A DNA stretch of 64,000 bases. It comes from Verticillium longisporum. Lineage: Eukaryota > Ascomycota > Sordariomycetes > Glomerellales > Plectosphaerellaceae. Numbering within the stretch: position 1 is the first letter of the stretch; every line of letters begins with the position of its first letter. Under the pieces are notes generated by a model, which was not told the origin of the DNA, ran no database searches, and worked only from the letters and a program-made list of their open reading frames with translations. Location: positions 1,798,001-1,862,000 of the forward strand of contig JAETXT010000006.1 of the NCBI GenBank assembly GCA_019188255.1, in the 5' to 3' direction. The translations under genes and the position numbers were made by a program. Below are positions 44,956 to 57,082 of this stretch, piece by piece.

Positions 44956-47633
44956 CTTGGGTCGAAATCGTCGACACGGCTCATACCTCATGCCGTTGCT
45001 ACGCGACACCCATGCCATGTGCTACCGGGTCTGGCGTTAGTTCTTAGGCCAAGAAATGGCGCGATAAGAAGGGCAACTGATCCAAGCCCTTGGTCAGAAA
45101 TACTTTTGGTAGGCAGGCCTGGCTCAGGGTGGCCAAGATGTACGGCGGCCGGCCGCATCTGTGGGGTGGCGGAGGGGTTGGAGAAGCAGAGGGTTGCTGG
45201 GATGGTGATGGACTACGCCGGTGATGCTACCCTCTGGCAGGCAGGTGGCGATGGAATGGCAACGTAAAGGGGAACCAGCCGAGGGCGTGGCCAGGAACCT
45301 TGAGTCTTGGCGAGCAAGTATCCATGGTGTCGAACGCAGGGTGGGCTGCTTCCATGAAGACCAGGTATCGCGTTATTGGCAGCGATGAAGAGGCAATGCG
45401 AAGTCGCGAAGAGGTGGAGATGGAGTTAGGCAGGAAATGGCAGGAGATGTAAAGAAGCTCCTGCCCTGTCTCCGGTCGCGCGAGTCGAACCCCGCCAGGG
45501 CGCTTGGCCCGATTGGCTAGCCCACGATCACTGCCCTATACGGAAGGTGCCCTGATTTTTACTGAGGGGGCTCCCTGCCACTACAAGCGGGCAGGTACGC
45601 TATGGCACGGGCAATTGCGATGGAGCCGCTGCGGGGACAGGCAACTGCTTGCACAGCAGCTTTGCTATGCACCTACAGTAAGGTAGGTACTTCAGAGACC
45701 ATACCCTCCCTTCCAGTGTGTTAAGGGTTTTACTCCTGTTGGAGATAGCCTCACGCACGCCTCGGCCTACAAAATTGTAGACACTTCAGTGGACATGCGA
45801 CCAGATAGATATCTTTTTGATTCAATAGGGAAAAGGAAACGAACTATCATCGAGCTACTGCGACGTAGCAGAATACGCCTGGCCATACTCGGTGCCCAGC
45901 AAGAGGCCCCATTACTAGCCTTCGCCCCTCCGGCTCGACCGACAATCTGCATCTCAACGTCCCAATCAGGCAGCTGGTCAACCTCGCACGCTGATTGCAC
46001 AATTGGATACGAACAGCAAGGGTGAAGGCCAGCCGCTGCATCGGTGGCGTCTTTCCCGCCGGGCTTTTCGCACTGATGCATGCGATGAATCAGCATGGCA
46101 TTCCTCGAGATGTTGTGAGACGCAGCTCCACGGGTTTACAAGTCACTCGAAAGAGGCAAGGCAGTTGATCAATTGCTGCCTGGCGCATCTTATGCTCGCA
46201 CAAATCTCTCCTTCGGGTTCATCGTGCAAGTTTGATCTAGAGTGGCTAACCTTCTGGCGTGTTTCTCGTTGTTTGCCATACCTTAGTCCGCTGACCGGGA
46301 CTTGGCCCTGCAAACAGTCCTCGGCATCTTTCAAGCGTGTATCAATACTCAGTGGTCATCACCATGTACTCTGGAGCCTCTGATGCTGCTCCAAGTCACG
46401 ATTGTGGATTTTGATAAGAGCATTGCTTTTGTGGTGTCAATCACGTAGAATTTGTACGGCTTCAAGGCCAGGTAGGTGACATCTACTTACCATGATTCTC
46501 TTGGCAGGGGGTGCATCATATGATGTGGCCATGCTCAACATGTAAATCAACAGGTCTAACATGAGTTTGATACCTAAGGACATGGATAATAGCAAACCCA
46601 TGCTGGGAGAGCCGCAACACAAGGGTATTCCGCCATTCACACCACTGACGTTGGTGCATCCTGTTTCACGATGGCCTACCCCGGATCCGGGGCCTTGGTT
46701 ATGGATCTTAGCCCGCCCACGTAGGCTACTACAGCATCACTGCGTGCTTTAGGGCTGAGATCGGCGGTTCCTGCATTCTGTATCCATGGTCCCTCGTGGC
46801 TGTCGTATCGGCCCATGCGTCAGGTAAAGACTTGGTTGGACCATCATGGTTCTCAGTGCCTGTCAGCCTGGCATTCTGACACTGCCGGGCCTTGCCCAAA
46901 TGGATCTATCCGGCTTTAGCTAACCCAGTGAACCCTGATGGTCATCAATTCCAATCAAAACGTTTGAACCCACGTTTATAAGCTGGCCAAACATGGCACC
47001 AAGGTAGCATCATATCGCAAACCCACTGGGAATTCTCACTGTTGCTTTTATGCAGCCATACTCATGGCTATTAAACGTTCATCAAATGGCTCCGGTGCTC
47101 CGGACAGGATCTGTTTGGGCGCCATGATCTTCGGCCATACTGTAGGCAATCCGCGTAATGTATAGCTCTGTAAGCCTTTGAAGTGGCATCATAAACTGCC
47201 TTACAGTTTCTGGGATCGTCCGCAATAATTTCGTGCTCCTATCGTCTTCTCATGCTGAAGCTGATTCCCAAAGAAAGTCTTCATATTCCCGACTGAAGTT
47301 ATCACAGGAATTCTATCAATCCTTATCCACTTCGTGTCTTATTCGATTTTTCTTCAACCACTATCCTGGTAGCAACTCTCAGCTGTGTGATATGCAAACG
47401 CTCGCGAGGATGATATCTTAATTCGAATATGCCCCTCACCTCTTCTGTGTTATACGAATTCTCGGACTGGTGGTATATGTATGGCTGCAGTTGTTCCGAA
47501 GACTCTTGTCCGAGTCGAGCACTTCTTCAAGAATAGTTAATCACAATCACTAGGAAATGGTCATGATAAACTACAGATTACTCATTTTCAAGGATATCAA
47601 TGTACTATCAAGAGCCTTAAGAAAGGGGCTATA
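44956..47633. other. Long intergenic region, no supported gene
   Basis: About 2.7 kb. No frame has a recognisable product. The right end leads into an LTR-like repeat. Confidence 0.5.
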
Positions 47634-48040
47634 TTTATCACGGGTCAGACCCGTTGTCGGTGTGTTTGGTGTCAGGACCCTCGAGCAATTATCGGATGGC
47701 TGCAGGGCACCGGTTGTTTAACAGAGGGGTCACAGAGTAAAGGGGGGCCGGGCGTTACGAGAGACTACTTATAAGTAGGGTCGCCGTCCCATAGTTAGAG
47801 GAGGGTATCGATTATCCTACCTGATTAGAGACCCCCAAGAGACGAACAGTTGCCGTCCATCACTCGTCGCGAGACTCCTTAACACTTGGGACCTGTACCT
47901 ATATAAATGCAGCCTAATCAAATCAACGATGATGATTCAATACGTATCCTTTCAGCTCAACCGCATAGCTGCCGTATGGCACTTATGACCGTGTGAGGGC
48001 TACCACTAAGCCCTTCCAAGGGCCGGCCATAACTATAACA
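47634..48040. mobile_element. Diverged solo LTR related to 1992-2174
   Basis: Shares with the LTR at 1992-2174 the opening CACGGGTCAGACCCG (copy 1: TACGGGTTAGACCCG). It also shares the block from ATGCAGCC through AATCAACGA and ATTCAA, and the closing GACCGTGTGAGGGCT...CCACTAAGCCC. The orientation is the same. It is about 400 bp because it keeps a central part missing in copy 1. Its ends are degraded (ATCACGGG... and ...CTATAACA) and boundaries are approximate. No internal retroelement sequence is next to it. Confidence 0.65.
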
Positions 48041-48364
48041 TATGTGTTTCGTGTTGGTTGACTGCTTCCAGAATGCCAAATCAGAAACCGACGAGGTCTT
48101 GGTGAGCAACAGAAACCTCCTGTAAAGGCGCATGGAGAAAGGTAACGAGACAAATTGCGGTGGGTGGCTTGGCGGACAGTAACATTCGCCATCAGCACAA
48201 CACCTTATGGCCACTTGTGAGAAATACCTACGGTTAAGCGCTTTCATTTGAAGTGATCACATAGACCACCATCATTCTAGGAGGTTTTCAATTCGATACG
48301 CTCCATTATTGGATTGAGCATTCGCTGCTTGCTACAAACTACCTTCCATCTCATGATATCTGAC
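48041..48364. other. Intergenic, nothing seen
   Basis: About 320 bases between the LTR and the stop codon of the dioxygenase gene. Confidence 0.5.
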
Positions 48365-49628
48365 TTAGCCAAGCTCAGGGATCTGGCCATGTCCTGTGGC
48401 CAGAGCAGTCCTCCTCGATGTGCTCTGCTCATCGAAATATGGCACCTCTCCCAGTCCAACAGCGCGGTTGCCGAAACGCTCGCCCTGGTCGTCATAATCG
48501 AAGGTGGCAGTGTGGAACACGCTGCGGTTATCCCAAATGGCTGGTCATCATGTTAGTGGATTTTCCACAATGCGGATCTTAACATCCGGAACTTACCAAT
48601 ATCGTTGGGGTTCTGCCACTTAAGGCGGACCTGCAGGTCGTGACCCTTGTAGACAAGATCCAAGAACCAGTCGAGCAAGGCCTTGCTCTCCTCTGCCGTT
48701 ACGCCATTGATGTGCTTGACGTGGCCGCCGACAGGGAACACGCTCTTCCAGCCTGTGACGGGGTTCGTGCGCACGACGGGGTGAATGGCCTTCAGCGTCG
48801 TGCCGACATTCTCGGGCGCCGCGAGGCTTGTCATACAGCTTGAAACCAGCCTGCTCTGCGACCTTGCCGAAGGCTGGCTGCTCAAAGGTGACTGACAATC
48901 CCTCGAGGAATTTCTGATAGGGTTCACTGATCCTGTCGTAGATCTCGTAGCCTGAAGCCCACAGGGTGTCTACCAATGCTCAGTAAAAGAACCTGGTACG
49001 AATGCTTGCTTGATTGAGGACACTTACCACCGCCGGTCTTGGGCAGCTCAACGAGTCGAAGGGAAGAAAAGTCGGCAGGGACAGGTTCAAAAGCGATGTC
49101 GCTGTGCCACTGGGCGCCGTTCTGCTTCTTGGGGCTGAGTTGATCCGACTGCTGCTTGATGTAGAATTTCTTGTGCTGGAGAGAGCTGATGGTGCTGATC
49201 TCCGGGTCCGAACCACCATGCTCACGCTCAGAGTTGAGGATGGGGTGGATGTGAAGACCCGAGGTGGCTGGCCTGCCAGAGAGCTCGCCGAGACGGAGAA
49301 TGAGCTTCTTCTGGAGGTCGTTGGTGAGATTATCCTGAGCACGGAAGAATACGACTCCGCGTTCAGCGACTGCATCTTATCAGTACTACAATGATTGTTG
49401 AAGGGCGCAAGTCTTACTCGTGATGGCCAGGTCTCGGATCAGCTCATCTGCGTTGGGGGACTCGAGCCACTCAACGAGGTTGGCCTTAGGGAATTCACGT
49501 CCAATGACAGAAGTCACGTCGAAAGACTCGTAACTGTCAAGAACCCCAGTTTGTTTGAGAGGCTCCCGATGACTTCCCTTGGCTTTAGTATGGACCGGAA
49601 CTTCGGTCTCGAGGGCCGATGGCGCCAT
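48365..49628 (-). CDS. TauD/TfdA-type Fe(II)/2-oxoglutarate dioxygenase (one frame break)
   Basis: Family members oxidise taurine, alkyl sulfonates or related acids using Fe(II) and 2-oxoglutarate. Exons are 49628-49418, 49375-49028, 48969-48597 and 48540-48365, with good donors and acceptors. The start is MAPSALETEV; the frame also continues upstream to 49,673. The iron triad is visible: QWHSDIAFE (His-x-Asp) and SVFHTATFDY (distal His), with a following Arg (GNRAVG) for 2-oxoglutarate. VVRTNPVTGWKSVF is a typical TauD block. The frame breaks within GGCGCC near 48,813-48,822 (KPRGA / APENVG), equal to two missing or one extra base. About 369 aa when joined. It is divergent from the MFS transporter gene, 1.47 kb away. 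Confidence 0.88.
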
Positions 49629-51093
49629 GACGGGGAAACAGAAATTTGAGTCGTGTCTAGAAGCTTGGAGCAAGAGGTGTGGATATTGAGGTACAGAAAA
49701 AAATGAGATTTAACAGACGAATTTCCTGTTTTTGCTTTTGGTTTAGAATGGTGGCCAATATTCATCATCACGGCGGCACCATAAAGCTTCTTTATACACA
49801 GGCGACGGTCCGGCTACATGAGGGGTTATTCATAGGGGTGGCATAACATACATCCGATATCGCCAATGTGTTCAGCCGAAGCTGATGGTCATCATCCGGT
49901 GCGGGACCTTCGATAAGATGCCGACGGCCGTTTCGCATCTTCTCCGTGGTGGAAGTGTTCGCACTGATTTCGTGATCCTCTCGGCCTCGATGGGATGTGG
50001 GGATCGCGTGGTTCTCGGGTCAATGGTGTCATCCATATGAAGTAGCCGGGTCGTTTGCGGGGAACCGATACAACTGCTGAATGCTCCGAACACTGACAAA
50101 CATGTCGCCTTCTGTTGGGAATATGGGTACTGGTACTTTGAGGTGGACACGCCATCTAGAGATGTGATGATGTACAGGCACGTTCCAAGGGTAAGGTCCA
50201 CATGGGGATTTGGAACCGATACCCGGATCGTTCCATCAATCCCGACCACAGGTCTACCTAAAGATATACCACCTTTATCTTTTCCATACATGAATGCTGT
50301 GTGATGCTCAACCTAAGCGGCTCGGAATCCTCATGCCATCCATTCGGAAGCGTTACGGATGCTTGGCACGCTGGCGTCAAATATGTGGACGATGGCGAGC
50401 GAAGACGCCATAACAAAGCGTCTCATACTGGTTCAGCGACTTGCGCACGGAGCAACAATCACTATGCCAGCCCAATGAGATGAGTTGTTACATATCGACT
50501 TGATGTAAGATGTTCATGAGCTACAGAGCAGGTCGTTTTGATCCTAGCTAGAATATATGGCAATTGCAGCGATGTACCTATCAGGTTGGCTCCATTTGCC
50601 CATTGCCTTAACCTGCAAGAGCGCGGAGCACCAAATGCTCATTCGCGTCAGCAGTCTCCGATCGTTAGAACTCGTAAGAGAGCCCACCAGCTCCACGACC
50701 GCTGCATTTTATCGTGCTCGATTTTCAGGCCAGCGTTGAATGTGGCGTTTGATTCGAGTGACTGATCAGGGATTCTTGATAGAGGTGTGCGGTCGATCAT
50801 GTGGCCGTCATCAATGGTCAGGGGCCTCAGCACGCCATCGTCGCGTCAAGCGACGTGTTGCACCCCGCTGGCCGTGACCCCGCGGTCTGCTCGATCTTGG
50901 TGCAATTCCACATCAGCCAGAGCGCTCGGAACTTTTGTAAATCTCGTGAATATTTTATTTTCCGTCAAGACCATCGGTTGACGTATACGACAAATCCGTG
51001 GGATTCGCCTATCATTTCTTCAACTTAAGTAGACACCTCCCCAGACGCGAGAGATCATCACCGAGGAGCCAGCCTACATGAAGCGATATCAAG
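49629..51093. other. Divergent promoter region, no supported gene
   Basis: About 1.46 kb between the dioxygenase and transporter genes, with no supported coding. It includes a TATA-like box for the dioxygenase near 49,790. Confidence 0.5.
49790..49797 (-). promoter_or_regulatory. TATA-like box of the dioxygenase gene
   Basis: GTATAAAG on the minus strand, about 165 bp upstream of the ATG at 49,628. Confidence 0.45.
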
Positions 51094-53349
51094 ATGGCGA
51101 CCGTCTTGACAAGAAACAAGACAAAGATCAGTAAATACGGCACGACTGAGGAGACGACTTCGCTTCTGGCCATCGATGTCGCGCCCCTGGGTGCACCCAT
51201 AGACGAGAAGCGCTTTTGGTTCCAGCGAAGGAGCAACTACGACCCAGATGCCATCGCAACCCAAGTACGATGCCCCAACAATCCATCCTGTGGTGGCTCA
51301 TCAATGCTCATACAGAGTCCAGGCGAGCGTGTTCGATGACCCCGACACGGCGGACCGCTATGAACCCCACCCCGAATGGTGAATAGTCTCATTCCCGCGA
51401 CCGACGGTGCGCGAATCGGTGGCCAAGCTCACAGTCGTGCAGGGAGAACATTCATCGATTTGACCCGTCGGCCCGATGGTCATGGGGGGAGGAGCACAAC
51501 CTCGTTCGCAAGATCGACTGGCGTATTATGGTCTGGGCCTGCATCATGTTCATGGCACTCGAGCTGGACCGCGCAAACATCCAGCAGGCTCTGACGGACA
51601 ACTTCCTGGGCGATCTGGGCATGACCACGAATGGTAAGCTAGCTCACAGCTCCAACAAAGTGTTCTGACCCAAGATACAGATTACAACCTTGGCAATACC
51701 ATCTTCAAGCTTAGCTTTCTGTGCGCCGAACTGCCCTTTCAGCTGCTCCCCAAATGGATTGGGCCAGACAGATGGATCCCGGCGCAAATGATTCTCTGGA
51801 GTTTGATTGCGAGCACTCAATTCTGGTTGTCTGGCCGGCATTCGTTCCTGATATTCAGGGCCTTGTTGGGAATGCTGCAAGGCGGTTTCATCCCTGATGT
51901 GAGTTCCCCATCAGGTGCTTGTGACAAGCGATACTGACCGAGACGAGGTCATCCTGTATCTCTCATATTTCTACAAACACCATGAGCTCTCGCTTCGACT
52001 TGGCTTCTTCTGGACGGCCATGAGCTTCGCAGACATATTTTCGGCCCTTTTTGCGTCGGGCATCCTACATATGCGGGGCGTGAACGGTCAGGCTGGATGG
52101 CGATGGCTGTTCCTTATCGAAGTATGCTTCTCTTTGCGTCAGTCGTCACCCATGTGCATCACTAAATTCCGCCCAGGGCCTCATTACATTCGTGGCCGGG
52201 GTATTCGGCTTTCTCCTGATGCCGGCCGGCCCGTGTCAGACAGCGAGCTGGTTCCGCGGAAAACAGGGCTGGTTCTCCAAGAGGTACCTTTCAAGTGATT
52301 GCCAGTCCCCGTGGCCCTTCGACTGACATTACTCATCTAGAGAAGAAATTATCTTGGTCAACAGGGTTCTGCGAGAAGACCCGGGGAAGAGTGGAATGCA
52401 TAATCGCGAAGCCATCACGCCTCAGCTCCTCTGGAACAGCCTCAAAGACTTTGATCTCTGGTATGTTCTTCGTGGGAAGATTTCGAAGTCATATAGCCTT
52501 CTGACACCCCATCAGGCCCATCTACCTCATCGGCCTGACGTTCGAAATCCCAATGGGTCCACCGAAGCTCTATCTGACCCTGACACTGCGCAGTCTGGGC
52601 TTCGACACCTTCCAGTCCAACCTCCTCAGTATCCCCTACACAATTGGCCATAGTATGGATTTCCCTCCGTCTCTATTCTCCTGACCCCGACCACTGCTGA
52701 CTCAATTAGTGATCATGATGCTGGGCATCACCTACATCGGCGAGATTTTCAAAGAGCTCTCCTACGTGTCTATGATCGGCCAAGTCTGGGCCCTGCCACT
52801 ACTCATCTTCCTCAACATTGTCAACACCAACGAGATCAACAGGTGGCTCTTCTACTTCGTCATCATCCTCTTGTTGATGTATCACAATCGTAAGCACAAA
52901 GTGTCCTGTTGTAGAGACGTCCAGTGTTAACCGTGCCTGCAGCCCATCCGATCCAAGTGGGCTGGAACTCGCGCAACTCCGGCTCAGTCCGGTCCAGAAC
53001 AGTCTCAGCGGCGTGCTACAACATGTTCGTGCAAGGCAGCGGGATCATTTCGTCAAACATCTACAGAGAAGGTATATTTAGTAATAGGATAGGACATAGC
53101 TGAAGAGGGACTCTGAGTTACTGACCCCTTACAGACGATGCACCGCTGTACAAGCGCGGCAACCGCTGGCTTCTGACGATTGCGTGCGGAAATATCGTGC
53201 TCTACCTATCCGTAAAGGCGTACTACGTCTGGCGAAACGAGCAACGCGACAGAAGGTGGAGTGCGATGACCGAGGATGAAAGGCTCGATTATCTCTCGAC
53301 AACCACGGATGAGGGCAATAAGAGGCTGGACTTCCGATTCGCGCATTAG
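51094..53349 (+). CDS. MFS transporter, anion:cation symporter (Dal5/Tna1-like), 11 exons
   Basis: A plasma-membrane proton-coupled carrier. The exons are 51094-51264, 51323-51378, 51443-51633, 51681-51898, 51948-52121, 52177-52283, 52341-52460, 52516-52652, 52710-52889, 52943-53071 and 53135-53349. All phases agree and give 565 aa. Landmarks are [22 protein letters not shown] at the first membrane helix, an [12 protein letters not shown] block, [23 protein letters not shown] after helix 3-4, [10 protein letters not shown] near helix 5-6 and a C-terminal cytosolic tail. These are typical of the ACS family (allantoate, nicotinate, pantothenate and related organic anions). The substrate is unknown. 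Its divergent neighbour is a TauD-type dioxygenase, which suggests an organic or sulfonated acid (inference). Confidence 0.92.
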
Positions 53350-53728
53350 AAAACAAATCTGAGATTTCTCAGGATGAAACAAAGATAGCATCACAAAGGA
53401 CCAATGGCATACGATCGATGAACGACGCAACGATTACACACGATATGGGATGCGGACGGAGCATTTTGACACATCATAGCATTAGACAGCAAGTCAAGCG
53501 CTCGGGTGATTGATGATAATAGAAAGATTCAAATGCAGTATGTGTGCCGCGGAAGGCGGACCGATATGTCTAGGGTATTTGCATCTATCCTCAGACAAAG
53601 CAAACGCAAACTATGTACAGCTCAAATGTGCAACATCCATTATCTTCCTCCAATGTTCGTTGTGAAATTCTTGATTGCCCAAACCCAAACCAGCTTCTTC
53701 TCGTCGAACAGTCGACGGCTTCCGTATT
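53350..53728. other. Convergent 3' region
   Basis: About 380 bases between the ends of the transporter and the GH16 gene. I see nothing else. Confidence 0.5.
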
Positions 53729-56700
53729 TTACAGCACGAACACAATAACACTGAGCACTGCGCCAACTAGAAGCGTCAAGCCACCTGACCCAAGCTTGCT
53801 CGCCGCGTCCACTTCGACCGGAATATCAGTACTGGTCGGGAATGTGACAGGCGCGGTCTGTGTCCCATTAATGATTGAGGTGAAAGTCGGGATGGCGGGG
53901 GGAGGCGGCACGACTTGAGAGGGCGTCGGTGACGGAGGCTGTGGCACAGGCTCCTCCGGAGCAGGGTAGTCGGGGGTAGGCTGCCCGGGCGTGACAGGTT
54001 CTTCAGGAGTTGGCTGCTCGGGAGTTGGCTGCTCGGGAGCTGGCTGCTCGGGAGTCACAGGTTCCTCGGGAGTAGGCTGTTGAGGAACGGGCTCCTCTGG
54101 AGTAGGTTCCTCTGGAGTAGGCTGCTCAGGAGTAGGCTGTTCAGGGACGGGCTCCTCGGGAGTAGGCTGTTCAGGAGTAGGCTCCTCTGGAGTAGGCTGT
54201 TCAGGAGTAGGCTCCTCTGGAGTAGGCTGCTCTGGAGTAGGGTTTTCAGGCGTGGGCTGCTCAGGGACAGGTGTCTCCGGAATGGGCTCTTCGGGAGCGG
54301 GGTATTCGGGAGTCGGCTGCTCAGGGGTGACAGGCCCCACCGGCGTTGGCTCCTCGGGAGTCACAGGCACCTCTGTAGTTGGCTCTCCAGGCGTGACGGG
54401 CTCTTCGGGCGTGGGTTGCTCTGGTGTAGGCTCAACGGGGGTGGGCTGTTCAGGAATAGGCTGCTCAGGAGTGGGCTCCTCTGGCTTTGGCTCCTCGGGC
54501 GTGGGCTCCCCGGTTGGCTCGAAGACCACCACCGGCGTCGTTGTCGTGATAATCTCCTCCTGAATCGTAGTCGACGGCTGGCCCACAGGGCAGTTAGTAA
54601 CCTCAGGGGCGCAGGAGGTGATGGTGTTAACGATGGTCTTGGAGACGACGACTGTGGTCGCCACATCGATGACAGGACAAACTGTAGTCGTAACGCCGAC
54701 AACCTCCGTAATTGTTGATCCAAGCTTTCCGGGACAGTCAGCGGCGGCCTCAGGCGGGCAAGAAGTGATGGTCGAAATGCGAGTCTCGGAGATGGTGAGG
54801 GTCGTCAGTCGCTCGCTCGTGATGGTCGGGGTAGGTGCTTCGGACACGGGTACCTCCGGCACCTGAGAGCTAGGCTCCTCGGGTGTGGGCTCCTCAGGAG
54901 TGGGCTCTTCTGGGGTGGGCTTCTCAGACTCCACAGGCACGTCAGGCACCTGAGAGGTAGGCTCCTCAGGAGTGGGTTCCTCCGGGGTTGGTTCTTCAGG
55001 GGTGGGATAGTCAGGCTCTTCTGGCTTGCCGGGCTCCTCGGGGGTAGGAACCTCGGGCGTGGGCTGTTCAGGGGTTGGAACCTCGGGCGTGGGCTCTCCG
55101 GGCGTTGGCACCTCGGGCGTCGGCTCAGGTACTGGCACCGACGACTCCAAAACAGGGATCGCCGTCGTCGTCGTAATGACCTCCTCCTGAATGGTCGTCG
55201 AAGGCGTGCCAGGGCAATCAGGCACATCAGGAGCACACGAGGTGACAGTGTTGACGATGGTCTTCGACACGGTCACGACCGTAGGCACATCGGTCACAGG
55301 GCAGACAGTCGTGGTCACAGCGATGACCTCGGTGACAACCTCGCCCACCTTGCCGGGGCATTCGGCGGCAGCTTCAGGCGGGCACGATGTGATAGTGGTG
55401 ACGCGTGTCTCCGAGATGGTCAGGGTCGTGAGACGTTCACTCGACGTGATAGGTACAGAGGTAGGCACTGGAAGAACCGACTCTGAAGGCACAATCGAAA
55501 TGGGCTCCGTCTCGATGGGGTAGTCTGGGACGGAGGCAGAAGCAGACTGCGCAGGCTGTTCGGAGGCGGAAGGGGTCTCGGATGCAACAGGCTGTTCGGG
55601 AGCCGAGACGGGCTCAGATACAACAGGCTGCCCAGGAGCCGAGACGGGCTCAGATGCAACAGGCTGTTCGGGGATCGAGGCGGATGCAGACGCAATAGGC
55701 TTCTCGACGGAGACCGGCTCGGATACAACAGGCTGCTCGGGCGTCTCGGGCGGCTGTTCGTAAATTTCGGACTCTACGGGGACCTCAGGCTCGACAGGAA
55801 TCGATGGCGTTCCCGGCTGTTCGTAAATGTCAGATTCGACAGGGACCTCGGGTTCCACAGGAGTCGATGGCACCTCCTCGCCCTCAGGCAGATCCGTGTA
55901 CTGAGGCTTTTCGGGCGCAGGAGAAGACACGACGACGCTGGTGACGGTAGGCTCGGCGGCCTCCGACTCGATGGCAGGCGGCGCGTACTCCGTCTTCTCA
56001 TCACCAAGGGTGTAGACCTTGATAGAGCGGACCTGGAAGTAGCTGTCCTTCAGGGCTTCCGGGTTCTCCGCAATATAAGCCTGGCAGCTTGTCTGCTTTG
56101 TGGTCTCGGCACACTGATCCCAGTGGCCCTCGTGGCCGGCAACGCCGCAGAAGTTGATGTTCATGATGATCTGCGCATCATCAAAGACCTTGCCCACCTC
56201 GCACGCGGCACTGGCAAATCGGGGCAGGCCCCATGTCTCAGGGTTGGGGTTCTCGGCAAGGTCGGCAGGGACATTGTCGTGAGTGAATGCCCAGATCTTG
56301 ATGGAGTCGTCGCTCCACTCCAAGGCGTCTGGCACTCATTAGATGGATAAAGAGTATGGCACTTCCAGGATTACTCACAGACACCGCCCTTGTCAGAGGC
56401 GTAGGGAGCAGAAGGGTCAAGGCCGGCACAACCTTCGCCAGACCCCTGGCCAGGCGCATCCCCGGCACAATTGGGTTTGCCCATGTCGGCGGTCATGCCC
56501 TCGCCATCGATGCCACACTGTCCGACCTTCGCGTCAGTGTGCATAACGATGCGGCTGGCAGCGTCGAGATTCCAGGCCTCGTAAATGTCAATCTCGCCAC
56601 CCGAGGGCCAAGCCTGGCCAACAGTCCAAAACGCGGGCCAGGTCCCGCAGGTTGGTTTGGGAAAGTGAGTGAAGTCAGCGATGTACAGGCCCTTGTTGTA

Positions 56701-57082
56701 CTTGGCCTTGCTCTCCAGCCTGATACTGCTGCGTCCAATGCCAGTGGGGTCAAGCTTGGTCTTTGCGTCGACGCCGAGATAGAATTCATCGCCCACTGTC
56801 TTTAGGATGCCCAGTTCCTCAGCCTCGGCACGGCCCTGGTAAGACACGTAGCCGCTCGTGAGATCGACGTCATTGTAGTTTCCTGTCTAGTGATCGCTCT
56901 GCTTGAAGTTAGGTTTCTGTCTTGGACGACTGGGGGTTGCTTTGGATTCTCACCTCGAAAAGAGAAAACTTGTCAAGAAAATTGGTAGAATCATAAGTAT
57001 CAGACAGTTGATAAGATTTAGCCTGCACAGCGGCAGAAAACCAAAGAGCCGACTTGGCTGCGGAAAGAAACGAGGGTGCCAT
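53729..57082 (-). CDS. GPI-anchored GH16 glycoside hydrolase with long Pro/Thr/Glu repeat region
   Basis: Cleaves or remodels beta-glucans at the cell surface. Exons are 57082-56954, 56886-56379 and 56328-53729, in phase, 1078 aa. A signal peptide (MAPSFLSAAKSALWFSAAVQA) is followed by a GH16 domain to about residue 330. The catalytic GGEIDIYE has E141, D143 and E146, and PAFWTVGQAWPSG leads into it. It resembles endo-1,3(4)-beta-glucanase-like GH16 proteins of ascomycetes. Residues about 340-1000 are low complexity, with two similar ~100-residue Cys/Thr modules (about 510-610 and 718-815) and a PEQPTPEEPTP-type repeat block. The C-terminus is a small-residue site plus hydrophobic tail (SGGLTLLVGAVLSVIVFVL), a GPI-attachment signal. 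The unusually long stalk suggests a wall-spanning or adhesive role (inference). Confidence 0.92.
53940..54530 (-). repeat. Coding minisatellite (PEQPTPEEP-type)
   Basis: About 30 copies of 12- to 24-bp units with the core CCTACTCCAGAGGAG or CCTGAGCAGCC (minus strand), coding for PTPEEP, PTPEQP, PVPEQP and similar. The units sit inside exon 3 of the GH16 gene. Their number is likely to vary between strains. Confidence 0.9.

Noticed and set aside
53940..54530. Regular short repeats that could suggest a CRISPR array
   Set aside because: Units are contiguous coding repeats without unique spacers, and the organism is a fungus.
54080..54718. Plus-strand frames in the repeat region (Leu/Arg- and Gly/Ser-rich)
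   Set aside because: They are opposite-strand readings of the PTPEEP minisatellite in the GH16 gene.
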